A DNA stretch of 8,765 nt from Chitinophagaceae bacterium. GTDB lineage: Bacteria > Bacteroidota > Bacteroidia > Chitinophagales > Chitinophagaceae. The notes under the pieces are model-generated. The model was not told the origin of the DNA, did not search any database, and saw only the letters and a program-made list of their open reading frames with translations. Position numbers and translations under genes: made by a program. Below are positions 6,011 through 8,765 of this stretch, piece after piece; position 1 is the stretch's first letter; the number at the start of each line of letters is the position of its first letter. Location: contig CANKGM010000069.1 in assembly GCA_947481355.1 (NCBI GenBank), forward strand, positions 1 to 8,765. The letters run 5' to 3'.

Positions 6011-7831
6011 GTGGAAGAAAACAACACACTAGTTAACCCGTCAACTGTTTCCGCACACGATGATTTCGATTGGAGCATTGACAAGAGAAATGTTGCCCGT
6101 TACAACAACGAAGAGCAACAAAAGTACGATGCCGTTTACGAAGGTACTTTCAAACAAATCACCGATGGTGAGATGGTTCAAGGTATTGTAGTAGGCCTAA
6201 CCAAAACAGATGTTGTAATTAACATCGGTTTTAAGAGCGATGGACTTATTTCATTAAATGAGTTCAGGGATTTGCATGGTATTAAGACAGGAGATGTCGT
6301 AGAGGTGATGGTAGTAGAAAAAGAAGACAGAGAAGGACATCTACATCTTAGTCGTAAGCAAGCCCGTATTTCTCGTGCATGGGAGCGTATTGTAGAAATG
6401 CACAAGTCTGGTGAAGTAGTTACTGGTTTTGTTACAAGCAAAACTAAAGGTGGACTTATCGTTGACATCATGGGTATGGAAACATTCTTACCTGGATCTC
6501 AAATTGATGTTAAGCCTGTAACGGACTATGACCAATTTGTAGGCAAGACAATGGAATTCAAAGTGGTTAAAGTTAATGAGACCATTAAGAATGCAGTTGT
6601 TTCTCACAAAGCGCTTATTGAAAGCGATATCGAAGCACAACGTGCTGAGATCATGGGTAAACTTGAAAAAGGACAAGTACTTGAGGGTACTATCAAAAAC
6701 ATCACAGACTTTGGAGCATTCCTTGATCTTGGTGGTGTTGATGGTCTACTCTATATTACAGACATCAGCTGGGGTCGTATTAATCATCCTACTGAAGTGC
6801 TTAAGCTTGATCAAAAACTTAATGTGGTGGTTCTTGACTTTGATGACGAGAAACGCAGAATCAGCCTTGGTCTTAAGCAATTAACTCCTCATCCTTGGGA
6901 TACACTTTCTACAGACATTGAAGAAAATGCAACCGTAAAAGGTAAAGTAGTTAACATCGAAGATTATGGTGCGTTCTTAGAAATCACACCTGGAGTAGAA
7001 GGACTTGTTCACGTAAGTGAAATAACTTGGGCAAATACGCCAGTAAATGCAAAAGAGTTTTTCAAACTAGGTGATGAGTACGAAGCGAAAGTAGTTACAC
7101 TTGATAAGGATAGCAGGAAAATGAGTTTGTCTATTAAGCAACTCACTTCTGATCCTTGGAGCATCATTGAAGATAAATTCCCTGTAGGCAGCCGCCATGC
7201 AGGTTTAGTTAAAAACATCACTCCGTATGGTGTGTTTGTTGAACTAGAATCTGGAATTGGTGGAATGATTCACATTAGTGATCTAAGCTGGTTGAAGCGA
7301 TTTAACCACCCTACTGAATTTGTAAAATCTGGTAGCCAAATCGATGTGATGATTTTGAATATCGACAAGGAAAACCGTAAGCTTCAGCTTGGTCACAAGC
7401 AGCTTGAGGAAGATCCTTGGAATTCACTTCAGGAAACTTTCGCTATCGGTTCAATTCACGAAGGAACAGTTGTGAAAAAAGATGATAAAGGCGCTGTAGT
7501 TCAGCTTCCTTATGGTCTTGAAGGCTTTGCCCCTGCTCGTCATCTTGCAAAAGAAGATGGTAAAACAGTAGGAGCAGATGAGACAATTCAATTCATGGTG
7601 ATCGAATTCGATCGCAATGAAAAGCGAATTGTTTTAAGCCACGCACGCATTTGGGAACAAGTGATTGCTGAAGAGAAAGAAGCAGTAGTAAAAGAGAAAA
7701 AAGCCGATGCAGCTAAAACTAAAAAAGCTGTTAAGGACATTCAGGGGAAGGTTGAAAAAACAACTCTTGGAGATCTTGGAGTACTTGCTGAACTCAAGAA
7801 AAAAATGGAAGGCGGAGAAGAATCTAAATAA
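6011..7831 (+). CDS. rpsA: 30S ribosomal protein S1
   Basis: S1 binds mRNA single strands and helps load them on the 30S subunit. The 606-residue protein has six S1 (OB-fold) repeats at about residues 52-117, 134-201, 220-290, 305-378, 390-465 and 477-547. Repeats 3-5 show the classic pattern GxVxNIxDYGAFLE / GLVHVSEI / KMSLSIKQL (for example 311-324, 331-338, 370-378). Repeats 1 and 2 are more divergent, as in E. coli, where they bind the ribosome. The N-terminal 50 residues are acidic and polar. After about 550 comes a charged K/E/A-rich linker and a short conserved-looking tail, LGDLGVLAELKKKM (587-600). Length is near the usual 560-600. The GTG start at 6011 is set by AAGGAGG nine bases upstream. 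It has its own promoter and terminator, so it appears monocistronic. Confidence 0.96.
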   Translation: MEENNTLVNPSTVSAHDDFDWSIDKRNVARYNNEEQQKYDAVYEGTFKQITDGEMVQGIVVGLTKTDVVINIGFKSDGLISLNEFRDLHGIKTGDVVEVMVVEKEDREGHLHLSRKQARISRAWERIVEMHKSGEVVTGFVTSKTKGGLIVDIMGMETFLPGSQIDVKPVTDYDQFVGKTMEFKVVKVNETIKNAVVSHKALIESDIEAQRAEIMGKLEKGQVLEGTIKNITDFGAFLDLGGVDGLLYITDISWGRINHPTEVLKLDQKLNVVVLDFDDEKRRISLGLKQLTPHPWDTLSTDIEENATVKGKVVNIEDYGAFLEITPGVEGLVHVSEITWANTPVNAKEFFKLGDEYEAKVVTLDKDSRKMSLSIKQLTSDPWSIIEDKFPVGSRHAGLVKNITPYGVFVELESGIGGMIHISDLSWLKRFNHPTEFVKSGSQIDVMILNIDKENRKLQLGHKQLEEDPWNSLQETFAIGSIHEGTVVKKDDKGAVVQLPYGLEGFAPARHLAKEDGKTVGADETIQFMVIEFDRNEKRIVLSHARIWEQVIAEEKEAVVKEKKADAAKTKKAVKDIQGKVEKTTLGDLGVLAELKKKMEGGEESK

Positions 7832-7851
7832 TTCTTCTTGCAAAACATATC

Positions 7852-7881
7852 AAGGTCCTGCAGTATTGCAGGACCTTTTTT
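7852..7881 (+). terminator. Intrinsic terminator of rpsA
   Basis: AAGGTCCTGCA (7852-7862) and TGCAGGACCTT (7867-7877) form a perfect 11-base-pair stem with a GTAT loop. A run of six T (7876-7881) follows on the + strand. It begins 20 bases after the rpsA stop. On the - strand the same hairpin would form directly after the convergent phosphatase gene but without a good T-run, so it is mainly an rpsA terminator. The T-run overlaps the stop codon of the convergent gene. Confidence 0.9.
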
Positions 7882-8542
7882 ATTTAGTTAAATCTGCTAA
7901 GTTCTTACTCGTAAGCATTGTTAATGAATTCAAGCTAAGGTCTGCAGCTTGCCATCTGCCTTCATTAAACTGTGCAGGGTGCGGTACAACAATGCATTTC
8001 ATTCTAGCTGATTTTGCAGCTAACATACCGTTAAATGAGTCTTCCAAACAGAAGCATGATGTTGGTTCGCTGCCAAGCGATTGAGCACAATCTAAATATA
8101 CTTGTGGATGAGGTTTGCCGTACGGTAGATGTTCCGCTGAAGTGGTAATGGCGAATACATCCGTTAATCCTGTTTTTGAAAGTACTGTTTCAATTAATGC
8201 CATTGGCGAAGAACTAGCCAGGCCAATTTTGATTCGATGGTCTTTTATCAATTGCAGTGCATGGTGAACGCCATCCATGGTTGTTCCAGTTTCTTTTACT
8301 TTTGAAATGACGATGTCGGTGATTTTTTTCTCATAATAATCAACTTCACCAAGGTCGATATTGTGCATGCTAAACCAATGATGCAAGAATTCTTTTGTTC
8401 GAAGTCCTGTTGTAGTATTGTATGCTTCTTGGTCAATTGATATATTGAACTCATTCATCACCTCAATAGCAGCTTCGTACCATAATGGTTCAGAGTCTAT
8501 GATCAGCCCATCCATATCAAATATTGCGGTAGTAAGTGCCAT
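7880..8542 (-). CDS. hxpB: HAD-superfamily sugar-phosphate phosphatase, HxpB/YniC-like
   Basis: This cytosolic HAD hydrolase (subfamily IA, beta-phosphoglucomutase/phosphatase type) has 220 residues from the chosen start. Motif I is FDMDGLIIDSEP (8-19) with nucleophile D9 and acid/base D11. Motif II is LASSSP (S110), motif III K143 in YGKPHPQVY, and motif IV CLEDSFNG with D168. The stretch KPHPQVYLDCAQSLG and the end ARMKCIVVP closely recall E. coli YniC/HxpB (222 residues), which hydrolyses hexitol phosphates and 2-deoxyglucose 6-phosphate; the true substrate is inferred. The start at 8542 puts the nucleophile at residue 9. In-frame ATGs at 8557 and 8572 are alternatives, but a possible -7 element (GATATTTG, - strand, 8559-8566) would lie on or before them. 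It converges on rpsA, and its stop lies in that gene's terminator T-run. Confidence 0.85.
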   Translation of the reverse strand: MALTTAIFDMDGLIIDSEPLWYEAAIEVMNEFNISIDQEAYNTTTGLRTKEFLHHWFSMHNIDLGEVDYYEKKITDIVISKVKETGTTMDGVHHALQLIKDHRIKIGLASSSPMALIETVLSKTGLTDVFAITTSAEHLPYGKPHPQVYLDCAQSLGSEPTSCFCLEDSFNGMLAAKSARMKCIVVPHPAQFNEGRWQAADLSLNSLTMLTSKNLADLTK

Positions 8543-8659
8543 GATTTTTTTATTCATGCAAATATCGAGCATTCCCTTGAAAGAATTACGGGTGAATTTT
8601 TTAATTAGTATCCATAGTGCGTAAGTCTTTTTTGTTCTATTAATCGCTATCTTAACTCT

Positions 8660-8765
8660 ATGTTTTATAATTCCTTAAAGCAATCTAAACTAGTTAGGAA
8701 GGCACTGTATGCTATAGTTGGGTTATTTACTTATCCCGGTTTAATGATTGTTAATCGATTGAAAA
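8660..8765 (+). CDS. N-terminus of a probable lysophospholipid acyltransferase (PlsC-like), runs off the window
   Basis: An open frame runs from ATG 8660 to the window end, 35 codons without a stop, reading MFYNSLKQSKLVRKALYAIV then GLFTYPGLMIVNRLK. There is an in-frame stop at 8615 and no other ATG before 8660, so this is the first possible start. The pattern of a basic N-terminus, one hydrophobic segment (about residues 16-30) and then VNRLK resembles the start of Bacteroidota 1-acylglycerol-3-phosphate acyltransferase-like proteins, just before the NHQ(T/S) catalytic region. That region is not in the window, so the call is tentative; another membrane-anchored protein is possible. It is divergent from the phosphatase, with 117 bases between starts and no Shine-Dalgarno sequence. 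Confidence 0.45.
   Translation, partial: MFYNSLKQSKLVRKALYAIVGLFTYPGLMIVNRLK

Noticed and set aside
6178..6471. 97-codon antisense frame in rpsA
   Set aside because: It is composed of S/T/P-rich reverse codons of a confirmed gene and has no motif.
6576..6884. 102-codon + strand frame inside rpsA
   Set aside because: It is a shifted-frame shadow of the S1 repeats, with no start signal and no domain.
7634..7843. Antisense frame over the rpsA 3' end, rich in F, S and L
   Set aside because: It is the mirror of the K/E-rich S1 tail codons and is not gene-like.
7707..8084. 125-codon + strand frame spanning the terminator and the phosphatase gene
   Set aside because: It crosses the rpsA terminator and lies antisense to a clear HAD gene.
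8543..8572. Longer phosphatase starts at 8557 and 8572
   Set aside because: They add residues with no family support and may overlap a -7-like element. They cannot be excluded, so they are noted in the gene entry.
1..8765. Search by eye for IS ends, CRISPR repeats, tRNAs, riboswitches and phage genes
   Set aside because: No repeated spacer pattern, transposase, cloverleaf or phage motif was seen on either strand.

Overview
The window looks like a chromosomal housekeeping segment of a Bacteroidota bacterium, probably of the Cytophagia/Chitinophagia type. Three things suggest this. The gene order rpsE-rpmD-rplO-secY-map matches that phylum. Almost every gene lacks a Shine-Dalgarno sequence. 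The rpsA promoter carries TACCTTTG, which fits the Bacteroidota -7 consensus TAnnTTTG. The DNA is AT-rich. I saw no mobile element, tRNA, rRNA or CRISPR array. The assignment is inferred from these traits, not from a database search.

Layout. Positions 1-3096 are the distal end of the spc ribosomal-protein operon on the + strand: the 3' end of rpsE (S5), rpmD (L30), rplO (L15), secY (translocon channel) and map (methionine aminopeptidase). The genes are closely packed, and secY and map are separated by one base. The usual continuation (infA, rpmJ, rpsM, rpsK, rpsD, rpoA, rplQ) is absent. After a 152-base AT-rich gap come two + strand metabolic genes: a BaiN/HI0933-type flavoprotein (3249-4508) and a Tat-exported class V aminotransferase-fold PLP enzyme (4577-5866). 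Next is rpsA (6011-7831, ribosomal protein S1) with its own promoter, a folded leader, a strong Shine-Dalgarno sequence and an intrinsic terminator. A convergent HAD phosphatase of the HxpB/YniC type ends against that terminator (7880-8542, - strand). Divergent from it, a new + strand gene begins at 8660 and runs off the window; it resembles the N-terminus of a lysophospholipid acyltransferase.

How the genes work together. S5, L30 and L15 build the ribosome, S1 recruits mRNA to it, SecY exports new proteins, and Map trims their initiator methionine. This is one protein-synthesis and maturation module. The flavoprotein, PLP enzyme, phosphatase and putative acyltransferase have no evident shared pathway.

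No clearly undescribed system is visible. The points most worth a second look are the rpsA leader (the only strong Shine-Dalgarno sequence here, with hairpins around it), the break in the spc/alpha ribosomal operon after map, a GC-rich hairpin ending one base before the rpmD start, and an exported PLP enzyme with a palindrome just upstream.
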